A DNA stretch of 64,000 nt from Cercophora sp. LCS_1 (lineage: Eukaryota; Ascomycota; Sordariomycetes; Sordariales; Lasiosphaeriaceae). The stretch is from assembly GCA_036250225.1 (NCBI GenBank), contig JAPZLL010000001.1, positions 1,302,001 through 1,366,000 on the forward strand. Direction: 5' to 3'. The translations under genes and the position numbers were made by a program. Shown in pieces: positions 35,581 to 46,885 of this stretch. The notes beneath the pieces are model-generated. The model did not search any database, was not told the origin of the DNA, and saw only the letters and a list, made by a program, of their open reading frames with translations. Numbering within the stretch: the first letter of the stretch is position 1; the number at the start of each line of letters is the position of its first letter.

Positions 35581-37254
35581 TCAAAACCGACTGATATCTC
35601 TTCCGAAAAGCCAGGACACAAACCAGTACAGTGGCACCATTATTTTATTCTTGACGGACATGGATTTAGTGAGGTAGGCGCCACGCCACACGATCCAAGC
35701 GACCCACCCTTTCAGCTCGTCTGCAGAGCTCTGGTGAATCGCCTTCCAACCTCCGAGGTACGTCAGCGTGCCCCAGTTGCGGAATTTGAACGGCCTGGTC
35801 GTGAGATCGCCCTTGTTCAACCGCTTCGCCAGGTGAAGTGCCTGCTGCGAGGCAACCTGTGCTGTTTTGGGGAAGACCTTTCCGTCCCCGTTGCCTCCAG
35901 TGGCAGCGCAGTCGCCAATGACAAAGACATCGTCAAGTGCCTTCTCACCACCGTTGGCGACCCGCGCCCGAAGATAGTTGTCAGTAGCGAGCCCGCCAGT
36001 TGTTGGATCTTTGAGTAGGTTCGTCGGCTCCCCCAATCCGGGGAGATTGAACTTCCTGCCCGCGAGTTTGTCGATGAGCGGGTTAGCCATCAATCCCGTG
36101 GACCAGACGACTAGGCCAGCGCCAACCTCCCTTTCGCCGTATTCCCGCACTTTGATCCGTAAAAGACCATGCTCTGCTCCCAGATTGCCGTCTGCCATTC
36201 TGATCCGCTCAAGGTGATGCTCGGTACGGACATCGATTCCGTGGCGCGCGAACGTATCCATGGCATACTTAGCTAGGGCCTGATCGAACATGGGGAGAAC
36301 CTTGGGAGCGACATCGTAAACAGTGATCTTCACAAACGGTAGTAGCTCTGGATAGACAGGGGCGAGATCTTCGTGGATGAGGTCGTGGAGCTCGGCGGCG
36401 AACTCGATGCCGGTTGGCCCGCCGCCGACGATGGCGAAGTGTAGAAGTTCACGACGATCGTCGTCGGTGAGGTGGCCGGCGGGGCGGTCGCCGGGATGGA
36501 TGTCGCTTCTGTGCGAGCACTGTTCAAACAGGGAAAGAACTCTAAGTCGTATGCGCCGGGCATCGCCAATGTCGCGGAGAAAGTTGGCATGTTGCCTGAC
36601 ACCCTCAATTCCAAATGTTTGGGAGTAAGCGCCGCATGCGATGACGAGTTTGTCGTATTTGACGTGGAATTCTTCACCCTTGGTTCCCGGAACCTTCGGC
36701 CGCCCGCCTCCGGGCGTAACAACGGTCTTGCTGGCGAGGTCATCGGCGGTGTTAGCTTCTACGAGCACTGTCTTGTTGTTGAAGTCGACATCATCGGCCC
36801 AGCCCTGAAAAAAGTTTACTTGTGGGATCCGGCGGACTGGCTCGAGAACAGCGCGGAACTCGAGAGTTCCAACAGCCGTGGAAGCGAGGAGGGGAGTGAA
36901 AACAAAATACGATCTCGGCGAGATAACAACAGGCTCGTACTTGGATGGGTCAAGATTCCTCGCGACGGCGTAACCCGCCCAACCAGATCCCAAAATGACC
37001 ACCCTTTCTTTTTTGGTGGTGTTATCACTCCCTAGTGGCTTTGTCAACAGGTGATGTGGGAGCGTCTGAGGGTCAACCAACCATCTGGCTTCGGCACCAG
37101 GCTGTAACAACGACTGAATGACGCATATTGATATGTGCATTTGGACATCAATCGTGCCGCAACGGCGGTTCCCCGCCGGGTACTCGAGGTTGAAAGTGAA
37201 GCCATCTCGAGATGCGCTACAGAAAATGGCGAGAGCACATGCAACAGGAATCAT
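35581..37254 (-). CDS. Alternative (rotenone-insensitive) NADH:ubiquinone oxidoreductase
   Basis: A type II NADH dehydrogenase that passes electrons from NADH to ubiquinone without pumping protons, at the inner mitochondrial membrane. The frame of 557 codons has two Rossmann motifs: VVILGSGWAGYAVARNL (about residue 85) for FAD and FAIVGGGPTGIEFAAEL (about 255) for NADH, plus VFVIGDCAATG and KTAQVASQQALHLAKRLN. It ends with the amphipathic membrane anchor VPLYWFVSWLFGRDISRF, typical of this fungal subgroup. No EF-hand insertion is seen. The N-terminus is unresolved: the ATG at 37254 gives a non-targeting start, whereas a different frame from 37205 encodes a classic Arg/Ser-rich presequence (MASLSTSSTRRGTAVAARL...). 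A missed intron or an indel must link them; see findings. Confidence 0.88.
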   Translation of the reverse strand: MIPVACALAIFCSASRDGFTFNLEYPAGNRRCGTIDVQMHISICVIQSLLQPGAEARWLVDPQTLPHHLLTKPLGSDNTTKKERVVILGSGWAGYAVARNLDPSKYEPVVISPRSYFVFTPLLASTAVGTLEFRAVLEPVRRIPQVNFFQGWADDVDFNNKTVLVEANTADDLASKTVVTPGGGRPKVPGTKGEEFHVKYDKLVIACGAYSQTFGIEGVRQHANFLRDIGDARRIRLRVLSLFEQCSHRSDIHPGDRPAGHLTDDDRRELLHFAIVGGGPTGIEFAAELHDLIHEDLAPVYPELLPFVKITVYDVAPKVLPMFDQALAKYAMDTFARHGIDVRTEHHLERIRMADGNLGAEHGLLRIKVREYGEREVGAGLVVWSTGLMANPLIDKLAGRKFNLPGLGEPTNLLKDPTTGGLATDNYLRARVANGGEKALDDVFVIGDCAATGGNGDGKVFPKTAQVASQQALHLAKRLNKGDLTTRPFKFRNWGTLTYLGGWKAIHQSSADELKGWVAWIVWRGAYLTKSMSVKNKIMVPLYWFVSWLFGRDISRF

Positions 37255-38969
37255 CCCATTAGCCCAAAGTTTAGCAGGTCAGTGGGAAGCTGTATTTAAA
37301 TTGGAGAATTATGCCAGCTACTGCAAGGGTCCGATTCGACATTATGGAGCCCCCGGTTTTCTGGGACCTGTCGGAGGCTCAGGAGAAACGTCAAAACGAC
37401 GTCAATGAGTCGCGGGCTTCATTGCTGACCCAATTCGGGACTTTGCGGATAGTGAGAGTCATCCCGGGAACACCCGCGCTCAGCCTCTCACTGGTTGAAA
37501 CCTCGAAAGGTATGCTTTGCGTGTGTGTTTAAGGCCTGCACATGCGTGTTTTTGTCTCATTCACAAGCGCTTCCGAATGCTGTGAGTGCATCCAGCAGAT
37601 CGACTTGTGGACAGAGCATTCAGGGGCTGATTGTCTTGGCTGCCTCTAGCGAGCCGCTGGTGGGCCGGCGACGGATGCCGCAGACCAAATGCCGAGGTGC
37701 GGTGAGCACTGCACGCGTGAATAAACCAAGCCCTTCAGATATATACAAGCTATTGACCAAGTGTCGCGTAAGCCTACAATAGAAAAATGTGAACTTGGTA
37801 GAGCTACCGGGTGTCAAGATATTTCTGGACGACATCTTGATGGCTGTGATGGTCATGATCCATATCGGATGCATCAGTAAGGTCAAGAACCGGATCACCC
37901 ACGGCTTGCCGTCTTGGCGTCCCCATTGTTGCCCGGTTTCCTTTGGCCTTGTGGGACCGACCTAGGAGTTGAAGGACGGCTGATCCTCACGTTGGAGATG
38001 AGTGCAATGCACTTGTACGATTGCGATGCCCTAAAAAAGGCCACAATCCCTTCTGACCGAAAGGTCGTTGTGTAACCGGAGACGTCGATGTTGCTGCCTT
38101 ATACCTCTATCTTCAAGCACTTGGCGGCGGCGCGGCACTGGAGAAAGCAGCCCAGGGACCGGAGCCGATACCAGAGACGTGCACGCAATCCCCGTCACAC
38201 GACTTGGATCGCTCCCGCACCGAGACATGAGAGCTGAATGTGTGTGCGATGTGAGCAGCGAGGGACGAAAATTCGCACTCGATGATGACATCGCACAGCC
38301 TCTGCAACCCCTCACCAAGAGATGGCACCAAGAAAGGATGCGCTAGCATCGGCGTCGTCTCTTGGCCATGGAGGTTTGGTGAAATACATAGTAGCCCTCG
38401 CAATGGCCACTGTCGCAAGTTGATTGGGTCTTGCTGGCAAAGGGGGAGGGGCGAAAGTGAAAGGGGCAGCTGAGCAAGGAAGCTGCGCTTCGGGTCAATA
38501 CATGGGTTGGCCTGTCGGCGAATGGGAGGTACGACAAGCAGGCGTGGTTGCCACGGCAACGCCCTAAAGTGACAGACGAGGGGTCTTTGCTCTTGTTTAC
38601 GGCCACGGGCCAATCAGAAAGGCGGCAGTAGTTCGCATCGAGACTCTGCCTTAAACACACAACGAGCATCCCGTCCCCAATCGTGCTGCCGTCCCTCCCT
38701 CCGACCTCTCCATCACAACCTTTTCCACCCACAGGGCCAGCCCCCAATATCATTCTCTGATATAGCGGTTGTTCTCATTTTCGCTTCGTTTCTTCGCGCG
38801 CCTTCCAGCTTTTGTTGGCGACATACTTTCGTGCAGCACATAGTCAGCTTCCGGCGCATCTCACACCGACTGCGATTGCATTGCATTGCGCTAGCACGGT
38901 ATGCCTTTGCCATAGCGCGGAGCGACAGCATTCAATTCTTCTGGATCAATTCGTCCGCCGTACTGAGCT
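37255..38969. other. Divergent spacer between the NADH dehydrogenase gene and BUD4
   Basis: A 1.7-kb promoter region for both genes. Frames here are short and lack motifs. The last 250 bases before the BUD4 start are C/T-rich on the plus strand, typical of fungal promoters and leaders. Confidence 0.55.
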
Positions 38970-41900
38970 ATGGACTCAGAGGACTCGGTATGCCCCCCAG
39001 CGCTGTCTTCCCCGCACACACAGCCCGCGTCCGCGATACTGACCAAGCCATCCCTTCCAGGTGCACCCGTTGCGCCTCACAAAAACCAACAGCATGCCTG
39101 CCCCGTACAAACCGGGAAACAGTATTAGTCGTCCCCTCTCCGAGATCTCCCCAATGGAGAAGAGACGCAACTCGCCCAGCTGGAACCAGACGAGCAAGGT
39201 AAGACAGTCGCATTCCTCATAGCCAGCCCTTGCTCTGGGACTCTCGGGCTAATGCATTGTCTGGCAGAAAATGACATTGAGCACCGACTCGTCTCCATTC
39301 CAGTCGTCACCCCTGGACGGCACAACGTCACCCCGCCTTTTCTGGCAAAACCGTAACATCAACTCGGAGAACAGCCCATACAGCGTGCGCTCCGGCTCCC
39401 CGTCCCCGACGCGCAGGTCCTCGATCGAGCGCCTCCAGAAGGCCTCACGTGTCAAGAACAGCAACATCCTCGCGCTTGAGCAGAAAAATGAGTACGACCC
39501 CACTAGGGTACCGCAGATTGAACGCCCTCTGGCCAAGGTCCAAGGCAACGCCTACGGTAACAAGAGTGCCGGCGAGTCTCCTCACCGTCCGTTCGGTCAC
39601 CAGAGAAGTGAGAGCAAGACAAACATACCGTTCTACAGTCCAACCAAGACTATGCTGCCGCCGCCCACTGCATCACCAGTTCGCCCGCAGACCCCTAGCA
39701 AGGACCAGGCGTCTCCGTTGAAGTCCTCCATGTCTTCCAACCGCTTCAAGAGCAGCTTTGACCACGAGACGGGCACCTGGTCCGGCGACAACTCGGTGAA
39801 CGAGAGAGAGCTACCCGACGGCAAGTCTCTGCATCGCCACGCCAAGAGTGTAACGTTCGACGCAGCGCCGCCGCAGATTAACGAGTATGAAATGGCCACA
39901 CCCGATCTCTCGTCGATCGGCAGTAACTCACGCGAAGGGAGTTATGATTCGTTTGATGAGGATGATGATGATGCCGAGGCGTATGTGATGCATCGCGAAG
40001 GAAGCCAGGACGACAGCTTTGACGCGTCCCTCGAGGACACTGACAAGACACCCGTTGTTGGACCGGACGACTGGAGGCATGATGGGCACGACGATGCTTA
40101 TGAGAAGAGCCCGATGCCGGATGACTTCTCAGCAGCGGCTAGACCACAGCATGGACGCACTGATTCGTCGACTTCAAACGGCGACCACAGACCGTTGCCA
40201 CCGCTTCCTGGCGCGAGTCAGCTTACCCGAAGCCACTCTACTTCCTCCAACGGTCTGTCTGCAACGGCCGAGCGGATGCTCGGGGCCCATCGGAGCCTCC
40301 CGTCACCTCCTCCAGCCGCCACAACCAAATCGGAGATACAGAACATCGGTACCGGGAAGATGCCGCTCGAGGAGCGTCTGAGACTCATGATGCTTTCGGA
40401 CGACGGCAAGAACGCCGCCGAACAACAGCGTGAGAGACGCATGAGGCGCGCAGGTGCCCGCGATCGGGCTGAGAGCCAAACACCCGAGCGTGATGCTCGG
40501 AGCCCGAGTGCCCAGCCTGACGCCCACGGCGAGGAGGATGATACCATTGGTGATCTTGAGGAGTACCAACTCCCCCCTCGCATTTCTCGAGAGTCCATCC
40601 TCCGCCGTGTGAATGGCAACAGGCTCTTCGACCGTGAGTCCGACTACAACTTTTCATCGCCAGCTCCGAGTTCCTCGCCGGAGCGCCCTATTCCCCTTGA
40701 CCCCGACGTGCCAATTCCAAGCACTGAGGACTCAATGTTGGATATGGATGTCGACGAAGATGACAACGGGAGTGTTATTATCAATCGTGATGGCCGCGAA
40801 GTGTCCATCGACTCAGTCGACTCCATCAGCGACTTCTACCAGGATGAAGAGCAGGAAGCAAACGGGAAGGGCCCTCGTGACGAGGCAGAGGGCACAGCCT
40901 CTGACCCTGAATCCTTCAAGCCCAGTGCTTCACCAAGGGAAGAGGACCAGTCTTCGACGCCGCGTGCAGTCAGCCCTGTGGAGGAAGAGCCCGCGCAACA
41001 AAAAGCCGGCGACTCTCTACCATCGCCTGGCCTCGCCAAGCAGAATGACTTTTCCAAGGGTTTGGAGTCATTGATGCTTGCCAAACCAGAAGAGCCGACG
41101 GCAGCTACGGAGCCCGAAAAGAACAGCATGACCGAGGTGCAGGCGTACCTCAAACGGCCTTCCACCCCAGAACAGCGCCTTTCCAGGTCATTGACCAAGC
41201 CAGAGTATGATGGTTCCGGTTGGGGTGAGCCGGACGAAGAGTATGATGAGGAGGACGAGCCTGGGACTCCCGAGTCTGTTATCCACCATCCCATTTCCGA
41301 CAGCGAGGACGATGAGCCTGCGGATTCTCCCATCGTTCCAGAGCAAGTGGCGACAATCAAGTCTGCTTCGGGCTCAAAGCTCAAAACTCGTCCCTCGGCT
41401 ACACCGTCTGACATCATGGCGATGCGCGAGGCTCGCCGACAAGTCAGCCGTGAGGTCCCAATACCGCCAATCCCCGAGAGACACAAAAACCGGCTGTCGC
41501 GGGACATGGAAGGTGAACTTGACGAGAGCACGGGGGATGGATTCCTCGACCGCCACCCCAGCTTCAAGAAGCGCAGTCTCACCTTGGATCTTGATCTTGG
41601 CCTCAGTCTGGATAAGGATTTTGAACGCGTCATCGAGGCACAAAAGGTTGCTTATTCCCAGTTTCCTTATACCCCAACTCCCATTCAGAGAAACTCCCCT
41701 CAGCAAACAACGCAGGACGTCGACACTAACATAACCTCACGTAAACAGCGTGGGTACCTCATGCGTCAAAACACCAAGCTTGTAGCTGCCAGTGACAAGG
41801 ACACGGAGGATTTCAGGGGCTATCGGTCTGCTGGTAACTCACCAGTGAAGCAGTCCCGCCCTCAATCATGGACGGTCGAGCCATGGAATCCTCAGCCCAG

Positions 41901-43396
41901 GAAGCGGAGCAGCGTGCGTAAGAGGCAAGTCGCTACCGGCCCTATTCCTCCGCTGCCTGGTCAGGAGAGCAATGCAGTCACGAACCCTCAGGCGGAAGAA
42001 GACATTGCCTCCGAGATGGCTACTGAGGAAAGTGGAGAGAGGGGAAGACTCTTCGTTAAGGTGATGGGAGTCAAAGATCTTGATTTGCCCATTCCTAAGA
42101 GTGAGTCGAACAAACATTGGTGATAAGCGATACCTTGCTGACGAAAATAGATGAGCGCACATGGTTCAGCTTGACGCTCGACAACGGCGTCCATTGCGTA
42201 ACGACTGCGTGGTTGGAACTTGCCCGAAATGCACCAATCGGACAAGAGTTTGAACTTGTCGTTCCCAACGACCTCGAGTTCCAGCTCACACTCAATGTGA
42301 AATTGGAGAAGCCTGCGCCCACGAAGGTGATCGCGTCGCCCACTAAGATTAGTAAGCCAAAAACGTCCACCTTCAGCAGAGTCTTCGCATCGCCGAAGAA
42401 GAGGAAGGAGATGGAAATGAGGCAGCGAGAGGAAGAGGAGCGACTTGCACAGCAACAGCGTGACGCGCAAGCCAGGCAAAGGAGCGCCCACCCTACTGCC
42501 TGGGATCTCCTTTCCCCACTGGCGGCCGAGGACGGCAGCTTTGCCCGTTCCTATGTCTGCCTCAAGGAGCATGAAGCTAAATGCTTTGGAAGGCCGTACT
42601 TGGTTGAGGTGGCCGCCTTCAATGAGTGGGCTACTGAGGAGGCCGGTTTTGCTTCTAGCGTGAAGAGCAAGCGCGGCAACACGGCTGTTGTCCGGCGAGC
42701 CCCGTACAAGGTTGGAAAGCTCGAGCTCCAGCTCTTGTTTGTTCCACGTCCTAAGGGCGCAACCGACGATGACATGCCCAAGAGCATGAACTCGTGCATC
42801 AGAGAGATGAAGGCAGCCGAAGAGCGCCTTGCTCAGCAGTGGGAGGGCCATCTCAGCCAACAAGGTGGTGACTGCCCGGTAAGTCTCATTCGACTGATCA
42901 GTCCGCTGAATGGCCGCTAACAAAGTGACAGTACTGGCGTCGTCGTTATTTCAAGCTTGTTGGCACAAAGCTGACAGCGTACCATGAAGCCACCCGGCAG
43001 CCTCGTGCAACAATCAACCTCGCGAATGCCAAACGGTTGATTGACGACCGCCGTGCTCTCACGGAGAAGGAGACGACGGGCAAGGGCGGGAAACGCCGTC
43101 GCTCTGCCTTCGCCGAAGAAGAAGAGGGCTACATGTTTGTTGAAGAGGGCTTCCGCATCCGCTTCAACAATGGCGAGGTCATCGACTTCTATGCCGATAG
43201 CACCCAGGACAAGGATGGCTGGATGAAGGTTCTCTCCGAGGTCATTAACCGCGACAGCATCGGATCTGAGGACGACCTTCCAGGCACCCGGCCCCGAGGC
43301 AAGTGGTGCGAACTCGTCCTTAAGCGGGAGGATACGCTCCGTCGTCGCGCCGAGGGCCGTCGCGTGCACTCGCGCACCAAGAGCATGTACCTATGA
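38970..43396 (+). CDS. BUD4: BUD4/anillin-like septation protein with C-terminal PH domain
   Basis: Five exons (38970-38987, 39061-39198, 39268-42100, 42151-42878, 42932-43396; introns 73, 69, 50 and 53 nt) give 1393 residues. Bud4 is a landmark protein that marks septation sites and works with septins and Rho4-type GTPases at the contractile ring. The first exons encode MDSEDSVHPLRLTKTNSMP and the PLSEISPMEKRRNSP region. A long acidic, Ser/Pro-rich, disordered part follows (to about 960). The anillin-homology part begins near GRLFVKVMGVKDLDLPIPK, joins across the 50-nt intron to NERTWFSLTLDNGVHCVTTAW, and the PH domain occupies about 1235-1350 (YWRRRYFKLVGTKLTAYHE). Every junction restores a conserved block in frame. 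The first coding exon is only 18 nt. Confidence 0.92.
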
Positions 43397-44807
43397 GTGA
43401 GCAGCGTCGATCTCACCCTGGCACTTGCTGGTCAACTTGTTTGGGTGCGCCGCGGGGGTCGCTTCGCTTCGTTCCTCTAGACGAGGCCTCATTGTCGCAT
43501 GACGTAATGATGACAAACATCGGTACGAACATTTGGCTTGCTGTGGAGCATGAGTTGGTGGCATTGGATTGGACGAGAGGCGTATGGGATAGGGGCTTCG
43601 GATACGCCGGGAATTGAGCTACCCGAGTGGGTTGCGGCTTAGTTTGGGGAACAAATCGTGGAAAGGGAGTTTTGCACTTTCGTCTACCTGTCTGCTCGAC
43701 CTTGGCCCGTTTGGTTCTTTTGTGGGTTTGCCTCTGTTTGGAAGACGAGAGTGCTGGTTTAATGGTTCTGGTTGACATGCTTGGCCTCGGCCGAGAAGAA
43801 AAGGGGATCCAGAGTTGTATGGTCTTCTGTGCTGTATTTGTTTGTATTAAGAACACTGAAATCATGCTTTGAAGATTTCTCTATGCTGTTATCTGTGGTT
43901 GATATGGTTCTGAACTATACTTGTCCTCAGTCATGTCTTTTGTTCAAGACCTAGTAATATGTCTTCGCGGCTTGCTGGTATATGTGTTAGAGTTTGGGCC
44001 TCTTTTTTCAACGAGCCAGAACAGTTCCGACCTGGATGGTGAAGCGGTTATCCGCTAGGACCTATGATGGGTCATGTCTGGAGCGTAGACCTCCTTAGAG
44101 GCGCCGGGCTCGACTCAGAGCTGCATGTAGAATGAGTCCACTTTTTCGAACTTAAACGCCATACAATATGAGTTATGTAACCGTCAACCCTCCTCCCCTC
44201 GTGGAGTTGAGGCGTGGTGGCTAGATTTTTACTCCTTTTTAAACTAATATTTCGTCTATGTACCTTCCCTATCTAAAACTCAAGGGCTTTTCTCCCTTCA
44301 GTAAAAAAAATTTGATGTCAATGACGTTCTATGGGACCGACGGCGGGTGGCGTGGCGAAACAATGGGGACGGCTTTGAGCTTCCGTAGCACGGCAAAGAG
44401 GAAAGAGACAATTCAAGCGGAAACAGATCTTGGTCACCTTCTGGGTTACCAACTGGGCATTCTCTAATACTCGGCTTCGGTGTGAAATATCCACACCACA
44501 CTTCTGATAGTTGAGGGTGAACATGGGCTAGAAATATGCAGGGAGGTCTCGGTCGACGTCGAGCTGTCCGTGACACTGGCGCAGTAACAGCAGAGATGTC
44601 TGACATCGAGGATGGGACACTAGATCTTGGGCCGCGAGGACCGCTGGTATGCTGTATTCACTCATGTTTGTTGTAATGGGTCACAACTGCCAGCTCTTCG
44701 GTTGGTTGGTTTCTTGAGCATTTGTAGTCTAGTCATTTGTAGCTCACCTCAACTTTCAAGCTGGTCATGTTGAGCCAATTGTCGCAACATCTTTTTGAAC
44801 GTCATGT
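43397..44807. other. Convergent spacer between BUD4 and HIS6
   Basis: The first 550 bases are T-rich and look like BUD4 3' untranslated sequence. A chain of small hairpins at 44031-44150 is listed separately. No protein gene is supported. Confidence 0.55.
44031..44150 (+). ncRNA. Possible structured RNA or tRNA-like Pol III relic
   Basis: Four small hairpins follow one another: GCGG-TTAT-CCGC, GACC/GGTC, GGAG/CTCC and GCTC/GAGC, and the segment runs into TTTTT near 44147. GGTGAAGCGGTTATCC resembles a Pol III A-box and GGGCTCGACTC a B-box, about 45 bases apart, similar to tRNA-derived elements. It does not fold as an intact tRNA and has no recognisable anticodon arm. Identity is unproven. Confidence 0.25.
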
Positions 44808-45647
44808 CTACGAGAGTTGTTTTTTGTTCCACTCAACACACTCGGCGAGGGTCACGCCGCTTCCTCCAAAGCAGTCCAACGCACTCCCGATAGTCAAGTC
44901 TACCTTGCCTCCACTCAACTTCTTGACCATCTCCAGGTCCTCTAAATTCCGTCCTCCTCCAGCGTACGTGACGGGGATGGTGCACCACTCTGCCAACTTT
45001 TCGACGAGCCTCTCGTCGATTCCACGCTGCAGACCCTCGTTATCGGCCGCGTGGATCAGAAACTCGGAGCAGTATGGCTCTAGTTGTCGGATCGACTCGG
45101 CGGACACCTCCATGTCGGTGATGGTTTGCCACTTATCCATGGCGACGTACCAGCTTGAGTCACCGCGTCGACGACAGCTGAGGTCGATTACCAACTTGGA
45201 GGTGTCCCCCCCTAGGGCAGCGAGGACGGCGTCGAGGCGAGGCTGGGAGAAGGTGCCGTTGGGAAAGAGATACGAAGTAATGATTACCTGTTTCTCTCGC
45301 GTGTAAGTGACACAAGCTCCGAAAGTACAAGCCTGAGATGAAGCAACCTTGTCTGCGCCGGCATCGATCCATTCTTTGGCATTCTTGTCGCTGATGCCAC
45401 CGCCGACCTGGAGACCGCCCGGCCATGCAGCGAGGGATTCCTTTGCTGCCTCGGTGTTGCCAGGCCCCAGCATGATGACATGGGCCCCGGTCAGGTCACT
45501 GTCACGGTACAGCTTGGAGAAGTAGGCGGGTGGGTGGGGAGACACAAAGTTGGTTTGCAGCGTAGATGTCTTGCTGTCTAGGGTGCCGCCGACGATCTGT
45601 TTGACTTGCCCCGCGTGGAGGTCGATACAAGGGCGGAAGCGCGTCAT
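44808..45647 (-). CDS. HIS6: HIS6, ProFAR isomerase (histidine biosynthesis)
   Basis: Phosphoribosylformimino-5-aminoimidazole carboxamide ribotide isomerase, a TIM-barrel cytosolic enzyme of the fourth step of histidine synthesis. The N-terminal PCIDLHAGQVKQIVGG carries the first catalytic Asp (residue 9); LVIDLSCRRR carries the second (about residue 135 spliced). VTYAGGGRNLEDL and VDLTIGSALD form the C-terminal phosphate-binding part. A 60-nt in-frame segment at 45288-45347 interrupts GADK-VIITSYLFPNG and is best read as an intron (weak donor GTTGCT, acceptor AAACAG); spliced product 259 residues, near the 261 of yeast, against 279 unspliced. Exons: 45348-45647 and 44808-45287. Divergent from FAF1. 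No TGACTCA (Cpc1/Gcn4) site is present in the shared promoter. Confidence 0.92.
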   Translation of the reverse strand: MTRFRPCIDLHAGQVKQIVGGTLDSKTSTLQTNFVSPHPPAYFSKLYRDSDLTGAHVIMLGPGNTEAAKESLAAWPGGLQVGGGISDKNAKEWIDAGADKVASSQACTFGACVTYTREKQVIITSYLFPNGTFSQPRLDAVLAALGGDTSKLVIDLSCRRRGDSSWYVAMDKWQTITDMEVSAESIRQLEPYCSEFLIHAADNEGLQRGIDERLVEKLAEWCTIPVTYAGGGRNLEDLEMVKKLSGGKVDLTIGSALDCFGGSGVTLAECVEWNKKQLS

Positions 45648-45934
45648 TCTTAAGTTTTTTATATCTCAGAATGCCACGATCTAAGAGACTTGGCTGCTGG
45701 TGACCTCTCCCTCCTCTTTGTCCCCCGCTGAAAATTAGGGGAGCTGTTTGGCGGGGTAGCTTGGTCAGGAACCAGGTCAACCACCGTTACGGCACCACCC
45801 GCAATTGATCGACCGCGGGGCGGCGCCGAGCGGAGTGATGATAAGATAAGCCAAAGGGCAAAGGCCAAAAAAAAAATACGACAGCACGGTTCAACAACAT
45901 TGTCTGTCAATCACACCCCCAAAGCACATCCAAA
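45648..45934. promoter_or_regulatory. HIS6/FAF1 bidirectional promoter with tandem GATA sites
   Basis: Only 287 bp separate the two start codons. Two overlapping GATAAG sites lie at 45840-45850, the binding motif of fungal GATA factors. An A-run at 45869-45878 could be nucleosome-depleting. The GATA assignment is by motif only. Confidence 0.6.
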
Positions 45935-46885
45935 ATGACGGCGGCACTTGGCAAACGAAAACGAACGGCGGTGAAAGAAAAGGAGGAACGAGACGACGAC
46001 GCCGCTGACCTCCATGCCCTTCTCCAGCGTCACTTCGAATCGCGGTTCAAACCATTGGAGACGGCCCCGCTACGGAAACCAACGGACTCGGACGACGAGA
46101 GCGATGACGGCGAGGACGACGACACTCTCTCTGACCCCTCCGAAGACGAATGGTTAGGCGTGTCAGACTCAGGAGATGACGGTATGTTACCATGATCCAG
46201 CCGACTCTGACCCATCTAACCACCATCAGAAACCCCGACCGTGCAAGTCGTCGACCACACCACTCAGTCCACTTCGACGACAACAGCGATGTCCAAAAAG
46301 GAGCTAAAAGCCTATCTCTCCTCAAAACCACCGTCAGCCAGCTCCACGAAAAACGTTCCCGCAAAGATACTTAAAGCCACCTCCGACCCCGAAGACAGCG
46401 CCGCCTTCCTAGCCAACGACCTCGCCCTCCAACGCCTCATTGCAGAATCACACATCCTCTCAGCCGCCGGCGGCAACGCCTCACACTACCTCTCCAGCGC
46501 AGCCGCCGAGACGGCGACCAACACGCGGGCCTTTGCGTCAGGGCGCATAGCCCGCAAGACAACAGACCTAAGGATCCAAGCGCTCGGCGCAAAGGAGAGT
46601 GTGCTGGCGCAAGCCAAGATGCCAATGTCGATGCGCAAGGGGATCACACGGGCAGCTGGGAGCAAGGAGGAGAAGCGAAGGCGCGAGGCGCGCGAAAACG
46701 GCATTGTTCTAGAACGAGAAGCCAAGAAGGCCGTCAAGAGGAAAAAGGGCGGGGAGAGACCGGTGGACTTGCCAGCCGTCGGGAAGATGAGGGGTGCTGA
46801 GCTAAGGATCAGCGCTCGAGAAATCAGAGCCATTGAAAATGAAGGGCGGAGGCGGGAGACGGGGAGGAGGAAACGTCGAAGGTGA
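45935..46885 (+). CDS. FAF1: FAF1-like 40S pre-ribosome assembly protein
   Basis: Two exons (45935-46181 and 46230-46885, 48-nt intron GTATGT...CAG) give 300 residues. Faf1 binds pre-40S particles with Krr1 and is needed for cleavages leading to 18S rRNA. Features: an N-terminal basic start MTAALGKRKRTAVK, LHALLQRHFESRFKPL, an acidic stretch (about 50-85), then the conserved central region (FLANDLALQRLIAESHIL) and a strongly basic C-terminal half (MSMRKGITRAAGSKEEKRRR, ending in GRRKRRR). The join reads SGDDETPTVQVV. The C-terminal block is the diagnostic part of the family. Nucleolar location is expected from the family. Confidence 0.82.

Noticed and set aside
40836..41633. 265-codon minus-strand frame
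   Set aside because: Lies wholly antisense to the acidic Ser-rich region of BUD4; the Ser/Arg-rich translation is a by-product of that bias.
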